Source: JACMQX01 sp044225675
GTDB taxonomy: Bacteria; Pseudomonadota; Gammaproteobacteria; Burkholderiales; Burkholderiaceae_C
Reading direction: 5' to 3'
Length of the DNA: 64,000 nucleotides
Assembly (NCBI GenBank): GCA_044225675.1
Contig: JBGAIH010000001.1
Coordinates: forward strand, 124,001-188,000
In this document: positions 1 to 7,318 of the stretch, in pieces
Layout: each line of letters begins with the position of its first letter
Numbering within the stretch: the stretch's first letter is position 1
The notes under the pieces: generated by a model
The model's input: only the letters and a program-made list of their open reading frames with translations
The model's database searches: none
Told to the model about the DNA's origin: nothing
Translations under genes and position numbers: made by a program

Positions 1-954
1 GTCAACATCGCCACGCGCTACCTGCTGCCCAAGCAGATGGAGAACAACGGCGTGAAGTCCGAGGAACTCGCGGTGACCGAGGCGGCGGTGCGCGACATCG
101 TTCGCTACTACACCCGCGAAGCTGGCGTGCGTTCGCTCGAACGCGAGCTGTCCAAGATCTGCCGCAAGGTCGTCAAGGGCCTGCTGCTCAAGAAGTACAC
201 GCCGCAGGTCACGGTCGACACCGAGAACCTCAACGACTTCCTGGGCGTGCGCAAGTACAACTACGGACGCGCAGAGCAGCAGAACCAGATCGGCCAGGTC
301 GTCGGCCTGGCCTGGACGGAGGTCGGCGGCGACCTGCTGACCATCGAGGCAGCGCTCATGCCCGGCAAGGGCACGATCACCCGCACCGGCTCGCTGGGCG
401 ACGTGATGAAGGAGTCGGTCGAAGCCGCACGCACGGTGGTGCGCAGCCGCTCGCGGCGCCTGGGCATCAAGGACGAGCTGTTCGAGAAGAAGGACATCCA
501 CATCCACGTGCCCGACGGCGCGACGCCCAAGGACGGCCCGAGCGCCGGCGCTGCCATGACGACGGCCTTTGTCTCGGCGCTCACCGGCATCCCGGTTCGC
601 GGCGACGTGGCCATGACGGGCGAGATCACGCTGCGCGGCGAGGTGACGGCCATTGGCGGGCTCAAGGAGAAGCTGCTGGCGGCACTGCGCGGCGGCATCA
701 AGACGGTGCTCATCCCGCAGGAGAACGCCAAGGACTTGCAGGACATCCCGGACAACGTCAAGAGCAACCTCGAGATCGTCGCGGTCAAGTGGATCGACGA
801 GGTGCTGGAAGTGGCGCTCGAGCGTCAGCCGACGCCGCTGCCTGAAGACGAGCCGGCGGCGGCTGCCGTGGCCCATGCGGCAGAGCATGCTGCTGCACCG
901 GCCGTGGAAGCGCCGACGGGCGTCACTGGAACGGGTACGCAGATCAAGCATTGA
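1..954 (+). CDS. lon: Lon protease, C-terminal part (5' end outside window)
   Basis: This is the ATP-dependent cytoplasmic serine protease Lon, which degrades misfolded and regulatory proteins. Only the last 317 residues are present; the reading frame is open to the first base, so the start lies upstream. The end of the AAA+ lid (about residues 1-70) is followed by the S16 protease domain. The catalytic dyad is visible: Ser181 of this fragment in DGPSAG, and Lys224 in GLKEKLLAA, 43 residues later as in E. coli Lon. The tail is Ala-rich and ends GTQIKH. It appears intact and chromosomal, and gives the left anchor of the window. A tRNA promoter begins within 20 nt of the stop codon. Confidence 0.97.
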   Translation, partial: VNIATRYLLPKQMENNGVKSEELAVTEAAVRDIVRYYTREAGVRSLERELSKICRKVVKGLLLKKYTPQVTVDTENLNDFLGVRKYNYGRAEQQNQIGQVVGLAWTEVGGDLLTIEAALMPGKGTITRTGSLGDVMKESVEAARTVVRSRSRRLGIKDELFEKKDIHIHVPDGATPKDGPSAGAAMTTAFVSALTGIPVRGDVAMTGEITLRGEVTAIGGLKEKLLAALRGGIKTVLIPQENAKDLQDIPDNVKSNLEIVAVKWIDEVLEVALERQPTPLPEDEPAAAAVAHAAEHAAAPAVEAPTGVTGTGTQIKH

Positions 955-970
955 AAATCGTTTGATCTGC

Positions 971-1000
971 TTGCGACGAGCCGAAAAATTGCGCTATAAT
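971..1000 (+). promoter_or_regulatory. Sigma-70 promoter of the tRNA cluster
   Basis: A TATAAT -10 box at 995-1000 is preceded by TTGCGA at 971-976 with 18-nt spacing. The tRNA-Gly gene begins 14 nt downstream. A perfect -10 box this close to a tRNA is typical of stable-RNA promoters. Confidence 0.75.
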
Positions 1001-1014
1001 TTGAGGCTTGAAAC

Positions 1015-1090
1015 GCGGGAATAGCTCAGTTGGTAGAGCGCAACCTTGCCAAGGTTGAGGTCGAGAGTTCGAGACTCTTTTCCCGCTCCA
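1015..1090 (+). tRNA. tRNA-Gly (GCC)
   Basis: This 76-nt gene has a 7-bp acceptor stem (GCGGGAA/TTCCCGC) and an encoded CCA at 1088-1090. The anticodon GCC lies at 1048-1050 inside a 7-nt loop. The D arm (AGCTCAGTTGGTAGAGC) and T arm (GAGTTCGAGACTC) are canonical. It is the first tRNA of a Gly-Cys-Leu series after lon. Confidence 0.97.
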
Positions 1091-1125
1091 AATTCAAAGA
1101 GAAGCCAGTTCTTCTCTTTCAAGAA

Positions 1126-1151
1126 GGGAAGCCCTCCAGCTTCCCTTTTTT
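1126..1151 (+). terminator. Rho-independent terminator between tRNA-Gly and tRNA-Cys
   Basis: The 7-bp stem GGGAAGC/GCTTCCC (1126-1132 and 1139-1145) has a 6-nt loop and is followed by six T residues. It lies between two tRNA genes that could otherwise be co-transcribed, so it may act as a partial terminator. Confidence 0.7.
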
Positions 1152-1177
1152 GTTGAAGAGACAGCCAAGAGACAATC

Positions 1178-1251
1178 GGCGCGATAGCAAAGCGGTTATG
1201 CACCGGATTGCAAATCCGATTAGCCCAGTTCGACTCTGGGTCGCGCCTCCA
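1178..1251 (+). tRNA. tRNA-Cys (GCA)
   Basis: This 74-nt gene has a GGCGCG(A)/(T)CGCGCC acceptor stem and an encoded CCA at 1249-1251. The anticodon GCA is at 1210-1212 in the loop TTGCAAA, flanked by the CGGAT/ATCCG stem. The T arm CCCAGTTCGACTCTGGG is perfect. Confidence 0.96.
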
Positions 1252-1263
1252 AGCCAAGCTTCA

Positions 1264-1295
1264 AGCCCCGCCAACCCGAGTTGCGGGGCTTTTTT
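1264..1295 (+). terminator. Rho-independent terminator after tRNA-Cys
   Basis: The perfect 7-bp stem AGCCCCG/CGGGGCT (1264-1270 and 1284-1290) is followed directly by a run of T residues. It closes the tRNA-Gly/tRNA-Cys transcription unit. Confidence 0.8.
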
Positions 1296-1315
1296 GTTTC
1301 ACAATAGGTCGGCCC

Positions 1316-1510
1316 GCCCGGATGGTGAAATTGGTAGACACAGCGGACTTAAAATCTGATTTGTCAAGACTTTTCAGCTTGATCCTTCGGGGCGAAAAGC
1401 CAATGGTGACAATGGCTTGCGAGCTTGTGAAATCGAGGTTCGCAGCCCAGATTGATGGCTAGGGGCCAAGTAGGAGCCAGTAGAAAGTGGTGTAGGCTCC
1501 AGAGCGTCAA
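1316..1510 (+). pseudogene. Decayed tRNA-Leu(UAA) copy with a remnant of the same intron
   Basis: From 1316 the sequence reads as the 5' half of a tRNA-Leu: acceptor strand GCCCGGA, D arm, and anticodon stem-loop start GCGGACTTAAAATC. No matching 3' half (TCCGGGCACCA) follows. Instead, 1379-1401 matches the 5' segment of the downstream group I intron (1558-1580) at 20 of 23 positions, including the guide and the P2 start. The likeliest reading is a second tRNA-Leu gene once split by a related intron at the same site, which has lost its 3' exon and most of the ribozyme core. An integration scar is an alternative explanation. Confidence 0.6.
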
Positions 1511-1515
1511 GTGCT

Positions 1516-1829
1516 GCCCGAGTGGTGAAATCGGTAGACACAAGGGACTTAAACAATTTGAGCCTTCGGGGGGAAACGCCCGAAGTGAAGCCCGTCAAAG
1601 TCGGCGAAAGCCCTGGATGCCCCGGCATCTGAGCCAACGCCGAGCCAAGCCCAGGTATCAACGCCGGGGAAGGTGTAGAGAGCAGACGGCGGGCACCTAC
1701 GGCTACAAGGCTATGGTGAAGGCGTGCTCCAGACCACGAACAGTGCAGGCGCTGGCGGCGAAAGCCGAAGTGGTAAGAAAATCCCTCGACTTCGCGGTCG
1801 TGCCGGTTCGATTCCGGCCTCGGGCACCA
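1516..1829 (+). tRNA. tRNA-Leu (UAA), split by a group I intron
   Basis: The 5' exon is 1516-1550 and the 3' exon 1778-1829; joined they give an 87-nt class II tRNA with encoded CCA. The joined molecule has a 7-bp acceptor stem (GCCCGAG/CTCGGGC), anticodon stem AGGGA/TCCCT and loop CTTAAAA with anticodon UAA. It also has a long variable arm (CGACTTCGCGGTCG) and the T arm GCCGGTTCGATTCCGGC. Exon 1 ends at U34, so the intron lies between U34 and A35, the site used by the tRNA-Leu introns of cyanobacteria and plastids. Its 3' end is 2 nt from the stop codon of the last gene of the conjugation module. Confidence 0.93.
1551..1777 (+). ncRNA. Group I self-splicing intron in the tRNA-Leu anticodon loop
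   Basis: This 227-nt sequence interrupts the anticodon after U34 and ends in G, as group I introns do. The guide TTTGAGCC can pair with the exon end GGACTT to form P1, with a U-G pair at the splice site. A perfect P2 hairpin follows (CTTCGGG/CCCGAAG at 1564-1584). Recognisable core elements are GAGCCAAGCC (about 1642), GGAAGGTGTAGAGAGCAGACGG (about 1668, R-like) and AAGGCTATGGTGAAGGC (about 1707, S-like), with a GAAA-capped P9-like hairpin near the end. No homing endonuclease is encoded. Family knowledge places such introns in the IC3 group. Confidence 0.88.
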
Positions 1830-1831
1830 AC

Positions 1832-2110
1832 TCAGAGCACTTCTTTCGGAGAGTCTCTTTCGGCGTTTGTCGGCTGTTTGTGAGCTTGCATCAGGGCGAC
1901 GGATTTCTTGAAGCCGCGGTCCCGCGCCATGAAGGCCTCCAGCATGTGTGGGATCAACGTCGCCGCATCGACCGTCTCGCCATAGGTCTGAGCGTGCAGC
2001 GCGGCATAGCGATCCAGTTCAGCCTTCAGGGTGACAGAGCACGAGAAGGTGAGCTTGACGCTTTCGGTCTTGGGCAGTGGCCCCAAGCGAAGTTGACGGT
2101 TTGTGCTCAT
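1832..2110 (-). CDS. DUF2274 family protein of the trb operon
   Basis: A 92-residue protein of unknown function that follows trbI in Tn4371-like elements. Its start codon overlaps the trbI stop codon (ATGA), so it is probably translationally coupled and last in the operon. It begins with a basic segment, then a predicted helical region (SVTLKAELDRYAALH) reminiscent of ribbon-helix-helix or relaxosome accessory proteins, although no clear DNA-binding motif can be assigned. The stop codon lies 2 nt from the tRNA-Leu 3' end, with no visible terminator in between, so transcription from the operon would run antisense into the tRNA. Confidence 0.8.
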   Translation of the reverse strand: MSTNRQLRLGPLPKTESVKLTFSCSVTLKAELDRYAALHAQTYGETVDAATLIPHMLEAFMARDRGFKKSVALMQAHKQPTNAERDSPKEVL

Positions 2111-3426
2111 CGCGGCGCTCCTCGGACGAAAAACAACGGCTGGTAAGGACGCAGGACCAGGTCGCGGTTGACGATGACGCGCATGGGCAGTCCTGGCCGC
2201 GCTGTCAGCGTCGGTTGGATGTTCAGGTTGCGGCGGGTCACTTCCTGACCGATCTGGTTCACGCTGTCTTGCAGGCTGTCGCGCCCGGCGATCACGATGC
2301 GGTTGCCGTCCTGCCGGTTCTCGGGCGCAGCGAGTTCAGCGCCAATGCCCAGCAGCGAAGTCAGCGCGGCTCCTGCGAACACCCGATCCCAGTGCCAGTC
2401 CACGCCGTCTTCGAGGCCGGCTCTGCCAGCAGGGTCAGAGCCCACCAGGTTGTCCAGCGTCAGCGAGGATGTGTCGGGCAGGATGACACGGTTCCATACC
2501 ACTTGGACACGGCTCTGACCAAAGCTCACCTGGCTGTTGTAGCGGCCAAGGATGCGCGAGCCCTGGGGAATCAGCAGGTGTTTGCCGCTGGCAGTGTCGT
2601 ACACCGGTTCGGTGACCGTGGCGATCACGTCGCCGGGCAGGTCCGACTGAATGCCGGTGACCAAGGCCCCGGCGATCACTGTGCCTGCCATGACCTGGTA
2701 CGGCGAGGCGGGCATTTGCAGAGATCCTGAATTGCGTGTTTCCGTGGAGCCGGATTTCTGGAAAGCCTCTTTCTGGTCTTGCCGGTTTTGTGCAGTCGTA
2801 GCGTCGGCACCGCCTGCCTGCGCTGGTGTGGACGTCGGGCCAGCCGCCATCGGGTCGAAGCCCGCCAGGTTGCTCGGTGTCGCGCCGACAGCACCGGGCG
2901 CTGCAGTGGTTGGGGAAGCAGCGGCAGAGCGCTGCCCCCCACTGCGAAAGAACACCGACGCCGCAGCGGCCTGCTCGGCTTCCTTGCGCCGGGCATCGCG
3001 TTCCGATGCAGCCGGGTCGTGTCCCGCTGGCGAATAGCTCGGCACCACCGGCTGTTGCGACTTGACGATGGCCGGCCCCAGGTCGCCAGGCAAGGGTGGC
3101 CCGAGTTCGGGTATGGCCGCAGGTAGCGGTGGTGGCAGTTTCGAATAGTCGGCGGGCAACTTCCCAAGTCCTTCGGAGCGCGACACTCGATCCACGTTGA
3201 ACAGTTCGGCGGGATCGTTCGCCTCGCGGCGAGCCTTCGGTTGCAGCGACCACACCGTCGCTCCCAGCACACCCAAGGCCAGCAAGCCCGCCATCAGCGC
3301 GAGGCTGCGACGATTCAGACGGGTCACCGGTTGCGGCTGCGCCCGCAATGCAACCGACTCGGGAGACACCTTGGCCGCTGTGGGGCGGCCGCTGGCACCC
3401 GATGGGGTGGAGTCGTTCGCAGGCAT
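2107..3426 (-). CDS. trbI: TrbI, VirB10-like outer-membrane-core protein
   Basis: This 439-residue protein belongs to the VirB10/TrbI family, which spans the periplasm and links inner-membrane ATPases to the outer-membrane pore of the mating channel. It has a short cytoplasmic N-terminus and one membrane helix at about residues 42-60. A long Pro/Ala/Gln-rich linker follows (about 60-215), then the conserved C-terminal beta-barrel domain with GSRILGRYNSQVSFGQ and LDNLVGSDPAGRAGL. Length is normal for the family. It starts 2 nt after the trbG stop codon and overlaps the downstream DUF2274 gene by 4 nt. Confidence 0.95.
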   Translation of the reverse strand: MPANDSTPSGASGRPTAAKVSPESVALRAQPQPVTRLNRRSLALMAGLLALGVLGATVWSLQPKARREANDPAELFNVDRVSRSEGLGKLPADYSKLPPPLPAAIPELGPPLPGDLGPAIVKSQQPVVPSYSPAGHDPAASERDARRKEAEQAAAASVFFRSGGQRSAAASPTTAAPGAVGATPSNLAGFDPMAAGPTSTPAQAGGADATTAQNRQDQKEAFQKSGSTETRNSGSLQMPASPYQVMAGTVIAGALVTGIQSDLPGDVIATVTEPVYDTASGKHLLIPQGSRILGRYNSQVSFGQSRVQVVWNRVILPDTSSLTLDNLVGSDPAGRAGLEDGVDWHWDRVFAGAALTSLLGIGAELAAPENRQDGNRIVIAGRDSLQDSVNQIGQEVTRRNLNIQPTLTARPGLPMRVIVNRDLVLRPYQPLFFVRGAPR

Positions 3427-3428
3427 TC

Positions 3429-4442
3429 TCAGTCCCTCCGAGTGGTGGGCGGCACACCGTCCGTGCGCTCGATACGGACCACGTCACCCTTGTCGGCGCC
3501 CAGCCGCAACTCGGCCGCGCCGAACAGTCGATCGATGATGTAGTAAGGCGAGCGGAAGCGGTAGTTCACCAACTGCCCATCACCCTGTGCACCGATGACG
3601 AACAGCGGTGGCAACTCGCCCTGCGCGATGCCGGTCGGGAACTGGATGTAGACCTTCTCGCCATCGTCGAAGGCCCGCAGCGGCTTCCATGGAGGCGTGC
3701 TGCCGCTGATCGCGTAGCGGAAACGGATGCGCTCCAGCGACAGTCCTGCGTCCACCGGCGCTGCGGTCTGGGCTGCATGGGCCTGCCGCTGCAAAGCCAG
3801 CATGCGGTCCTTGGGGTAGTCCCAGGACACCGACGCCATCCAAGCTCTTTCAGTAGAGGTCAGCTCGATCAGGTAGGTGCGGCGGTTGGTGGTGACGACC
3901 AGGTTGGTCTTCAGACCCGTGCGCACCGGCTTGACCAGCACGTTCACACGCAGCGCATCGCCTGAGCCGCTGGAGGTGTCGCCCACGACCCAGCGTACCG
4001 TGTCGCCCGCTGCCACGGTCACCAGCTCTTCTCCGGCCTGCAGCGAGATCACCGTCACGCGGCCGGGTGCGGCATAGACTTGGTACAGCGCTCCGTCGGT
4101 GTAGGGCCAGACTTGGATGGCGTTGACGTAGCCTTCGCGCGTGGGCGCCACCCGGGCTTCTGCGTTGGCGCGCGACACGCGAAGTCGCTCGTCGGTGGGC
4201 TCGGGTGCTGTCGGCTTGTCCAGCGCCTCCGGCAGCGGCTTCATCTGGGCGGGCATCGGCAGCACCTGCGGCACGGCGACCACTTCCACGGGCTTGGGTG
4301 GCTCGGGCAGCGGCTGAGCCATCACCGGCTCGTCCAGCGGGATCACGGGCGGCGGCACGCCCTGCGATGCGCACCCTGCCAGGGTGGCCGCAAGGGCAAA
4401 CAAGACGACAACATGGCCCGGGGTGAGGTTATGGGTTTTCAT
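3429..4442 (-). CDS. trbG: TrbG, VirB9-like lipoprotein of the mating channel
   Basis: This 337-residue protein is the VirB9-like partner of TrbI in the outer-membrane core complex. The N-terminus carries a lipoprotein signal: a hydrophobic segment at about residues 11-22, then the lipobox LAGC. The C-terminal two-thirds contains the VirB9 fold, with YVNAIQVWPYTDGALYQVYA and the later YAISGSTPPWKPLRAFDDG block. The start codon overlaps the trbF stop by 4 nt. Confidence 0.94.
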   Translation of the reverse strand: MKTHNLTPGHVVVLFALAATLAGCASQGVPPPVIPLDEPVMAQPLPEPPKPVEVVAVPQVLPMPAQMKPLPEALDKPTAPEPTDERLRVSRANAEARVAPTREGYVNAIQVWPYTDGALYQVYAAPGRVTVISLQAGEELVTVAAGDTVRWVVGDTSSGSGDALRVNVLVKPVRTGLKTNLVVTTNRRTYLIELTSTERAWMASVSWDYPKDRMLALQRQAHAAQTAAPVDAGLSLERIRFRYAISGSTPPWKPLRAFDDGEKVYIQFPTGIAQGELPPLFVIGAQGDGQLVNYRFRSPYYIIDRLFGAAELRLGADKGDVVRIERTDGVPPTTRRD

Positions 4443-5143
4443 GGCTTGGTTCCTTCGTTCGCATCCAGCTCGCGGCTCCAGGACAGGCCGTTGACGTAAA
4501 TGCCCAGGGGGTTCTTGCGTAGGCGCTGCTCGGTGCGCGGCGTCTGCAGCACGGTGGAGACCACGGCTGTCCAGCGCTCGGTGCCGGCCGGCGCGCCGTT
4601 CACGTAACGCTGTTCGGTCCAGCGTACATTGAACGAGGCGTCACTGGCGCGGACCACACTGGTGATCTGCACCGTGACCGACTCCTTGCCCACCCGCACG
4701 AACGGATCGTTGGTGCGGGCGTATTCGTTAAGCACGGCGGCCCCGCGGTCGGTCGTGTAGTCGTAGGCGTCCAGCCAGTTCTGCCGCACCACGATCGGGT
4801 CGATGGACAACGAACGCACCAGCGTCACGAAGCGGGCCAGGTGGTGCGCGATTTGCGCATCGCCGGGGCGGTAGGGGGAGGCGGCTTCGCCCACGGTTCG
4901 CACCTGGCCGGCCTGGTCCACCTCCACCACGTAGGGCGTCACGATGGATTGCGCCGAGCGCCAGACCAAGCCACCGGCCATCAGCAGGGCCAGCGACAGG
5001 CAGCCAAAGGCCATGAAGCGCCAGTTCCGCGCCTGCACGCGGGCCGAGCCGATGCGCTCGTCCCAGGCCTGTGCGGCCGATTGGTAGGGGGTGGCAGGCT
5101 GCGGCGTGTCGGCGTAGCGCACCTGCGGTCGTTTGAAACGCAT
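4439..5143 (-). CDS. trbF: TrbF, VirB8-like inner-membrane assembly factor
   Basis: TrbF (234 residues) is the VirB8-like bitopic protein that nucleates assembly of the type IV secretion channel. It has a short N-terminal cytoplasmic part, one transmembrane helix at about residues 44-64, and a periplasmic NTF2-like domain that includes SLSIDPIVVRQNWLDAY and RWTEQRYVNGAPAG. Length is typical. It is preceded by trbL with a 12-nt gap and overlaps trbG by 4 nt. Confidence 0.93.
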   Translation of the reverse strand: MRFKRPQVRYADTPQPATPYQSAAQAWDERIGSARVQARNWRFMAFGCLSLALLMAGGLVWRSAQSIVTPYVVEVDQAGQVRTVGEAASPYRPGDAQIAHHLARFVTLVRSLSIDPIVVRQNWLDAYDYTTDRGAAVLNEYARTNDPFVRVGKESVTVQITSVVRASDASFNVRWTEQRYVNGAPAGTERWTAVVSTVLQTPRTEQRLRKNPLGIYVNGLSWSRELDANEGTKP

Positions 5144-5155
5144 GCTGGGTTCTCC

Positions 5156-6526
5156 TCAGGAATCCGAATCACGTAGGCTGGGACCACTGCCCGAGCCACC
5201 GCCATCGCCACCGCGCAGGGTGTGTGCGGCCGTCGTGGCGGCATGGCCGATGTGCTGGCGCCGGCGCATGCGCTGCGCCCAGGCGGGCTCTTTGGTAGGT
5301 GCTGGGGTGGTTGCGCTCGACATGGCCGATTCGGCGCCCGGTGCCGCAGCAGGAGCGGCGGCCTCCGCCACGAAGCCCGACACCTTGTCTTTCACGGCCT
5401 TGGCGCCGTCGGCCAGCTTCTGACCCACGGCGCTGGCACCTGTGCGAGCCACGTTGGCCATGCCCGCGCCAGCGGCGCGCAGCGACCCGCCCGAGGTCGC
5501 GGCAGCGCCTGCCTCGTAGGCCGACCTCGCACCTGCCGCGAGGCCGCTCGCCGAACGGGCCGCCGATGCGCCACCACCAATCGCAGTGCGTGCAGCGCCC
5601 GGCGCCATGCGTGCACCGGCGGACACGGCCGCACCAGCACCGGCCACGGCAGCGCCTCCTGCAACCGCAAGGCCGGTGGCACCCTGCGCCGTGCCAGCCG
5701 CCGCACCCGCCCCCAGTTGCGGCGCGCCGGACACCAGGCCGGTCGCGATGCCAGGCCCGAAGATGCCCAGCCCGAGCAGGGACAGCGAGGCCAACATCAC
5801 CACCAGCGCGTGGTCGATGGAGGGCTCGGCCGTTGCAGTCTGGAACTGCGAAAACAGACCCGTGCCGATGCCCACGATCACCGCGAGCACCAGCACCTTG
5901 ATGCCCGAGGACACCACGTTGCCCAGCACCTTCTCGGCCAGGAAGGTGGTCTTGTTCCACAAGGCAAAGGGCACCAGCACGAAGCCCGCCAGCGTGGTGA
6001 GCTTGAATTCGATCAGCGTCACGAAGAGCTGCACGGACAGCACGAAGAAGCTCACGATGACCGTGAGCCAGGCCAGGAACAGCACCACGATGGGCGCGAA
6101 GTTGATGAACACCTCCGGAAACCCGGAGAGGTCGCTGATCTGCTGCAGGATGGGCGCCGCCGCATCGATGCCCGCCTTGGCCAGGTGGCCGGGCTGCAGG
6201 AAGGTGGCCAGGCTCATGCCCGATCCACTGGCCTGTAGGCCCAGACCGGCAAGCGAGCGGAACACGATGCCCGACAGGCTGTTGAAGTTGCCGATGATGT
6301 AGGCGAAGGCACCCACGTAGAGCACCTTGCGCAGCAACCGGGCCAACACGTCTTCGCCCTGGCCAGTGGCGTGGCCCATGGCCCAGAACAGGCCTGCCAG
6401 CGTCATGTCGATGGCCACCAGCGTGGCGGTGAGGAAGGCGACTTCGCCGTTCAGCAACCCGAAACCCGAGTCGATGTAAGTGGAGAAGGTGTTCAGGAAA
6501 CGGTCGATGACGGCGACGTCGTCCAT
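5156..6526 (-). CDS. trbL: TrbL, VirB6-like polytopic channel protein
   Basis: TrbL (456 residues) is the VirB6-like integral membrane subunit of the mating channel. Several hydrophobic helices fill about residues 20-290. The rest is a long, low-complexity Ala/Gly-rich tail (about residues 290-420) ending in a Ser/Gly/His-rich segment, a tail type common in TrbL proteins. The gene begins 18 nt after the trbJ stop codon. Confidence 0.93.
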   Translation of the reverse strand: MDDVAVIDRFLNTFSTYIDSGFGLLNGEVAFLTATLVAIDMTLAGLFWAMGHATGQGEDVLARLLRKVLYVGAFAYIIGNFNSLSGIVFRSLAGLGLQASGSGMSLATFLQPGHLAKAGIDAAAPILQQISDLSGFPEVFINFAPIVVLFLAWLTVIVSFFVLSVQLFVTLIEFKLTTLAGFVLVPFALWNKTTFLAEKVLGNVVSSGIKVLVLAVIVGIGTGLFSQFQTATAEPSIDHALVVMLASLSLLGLGIFGPGIATGLVSGAPQLGAGAAAGTAQGATGLAVAGGAAVAGAGAAVSAGARMAPGAARTAIGGGASAARSASGLAAGARSAYEAGAAATSGGSLRAAGAGMANVARTGASAVGQKLADGAKAVKDKVSGFVAEAAAPAAAPGAESAMSSATTPAPTKEPAWAQRMRRRQHIGHAATTAAHTLRGGDGGGSGSGPSLRDSDS

Positions 6527-6544
6527 GGCAGGGCCTCCGGTGGT

Positions 6545-7318
6545 TCAGTGGCCGTAGAAGCTCACGCCCTGTGGCGTGTAGCCCGTGCCGCTGCCGATGA
6601 AGCGGCGCGTCACCTCACGGCCGCGCTCGATGGCTGCGGCCTGCCGGGCCAGCTCCAGGGAGGCGGCGCGGTCCTGCGTCAGCATCAGCTGCTGCGACTG
6701 GATGGACTGCTTGGCCTGCAAGGCCAGCAACTGGTTGGTCGCCTGCATGGCCTGCAGCGCGCCGGTGGCCGACTGGCTCTGGCTCACCAGGTCGGCCAGC
6801 ACGCCTTCGTCCAGGCTCAGGTTCTGCGACACCTGGGCCTGCATCTGCATGGCGGTCTGCAGGCCGCTCAGCGTGTTCTTCCAACGCTGGTGCGCGTCCT
6901 GGAACATCTGATTGCCGCTCACGGTGGCGGCGTACTGCTCAGGGTAGAGGCGGGCGAACTCGGTGTTGAGGTGCGACACCTGATAGGCCAAACCCTGGGC
7001 CTGAGCGATCAGTTGCCGGGTCGTGTCCAGCGTCGAACGCAGGCGGTTGACCACGTTGAACGGCAGGCTGGCCAGGTTGCGTGCCTGGTTGATCAGCATC
7101 TGCGCCTCGTTTTGCAACTGGCGGATCTGGTTGTTGATCTGCTCCAGCGTGCGCGCGGCCGTCATGGTGTTCTGCACCAGGTTGACGGGGTCCAGCACGA
7201 TGTCACCCACGCCGAACAGCGCGTGCGCGGGTTGGGTGGCACCCAGCGTCAAAGCGGCAGCGGTGGCCAGCGCGACGAGGCGGGGTTTGAACGAGCGAAG
7301 CGGTGCACGAAGGCTCAT
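6545..7318 (-). CDS. trbJ: TrbJ, VirB5-like pilus-tip protein
   Basis: TrbJ (257 residues) is the VirB5-like secreted subunit associated with the pilus tip and with entry functions. A signal peptide covers about residues 1-33, with a hydrophobic stretch ATAAALTLGA and cleavage after AHA. The rest is mainly helical and rich in Gln/Asn coiled-coil heptads (LEQINNQIRQLQNEAQMLINQ), as expected for the family. Its start codon overlaps the trbE stop by 4 nt. Confidence 0.93.
   Translation of the reverse strand: MSLRAPLRSFKPRLVALATAAALTLGATQPAHALFGVGDIVLDPVNLVQNTMTAARTLEQINNQIRQLQNEAQMLINQARNLASLPFNVVNRLRSTLDTTRQLIAQAQGLAYQVSHLNTEFARLYPEQYAATVSGNQMFQDAHQRWKNTLSGLQTAMQMQAQVSQNLSLDEGVLADLVSQSQSATGALQAMQATNQLLALQAKQSIQSQQLMLTQDRAASLELARQAAAIERGREVTRRFIGSGTGYTPQGVSFYGH

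Noticed and set aside
1316..1401. A functional tRNA-Leu in the first copy
   Set aside because: There is no 3' acceptor strand or T arm that pairs with the 5' half, so only a remnant is supported.
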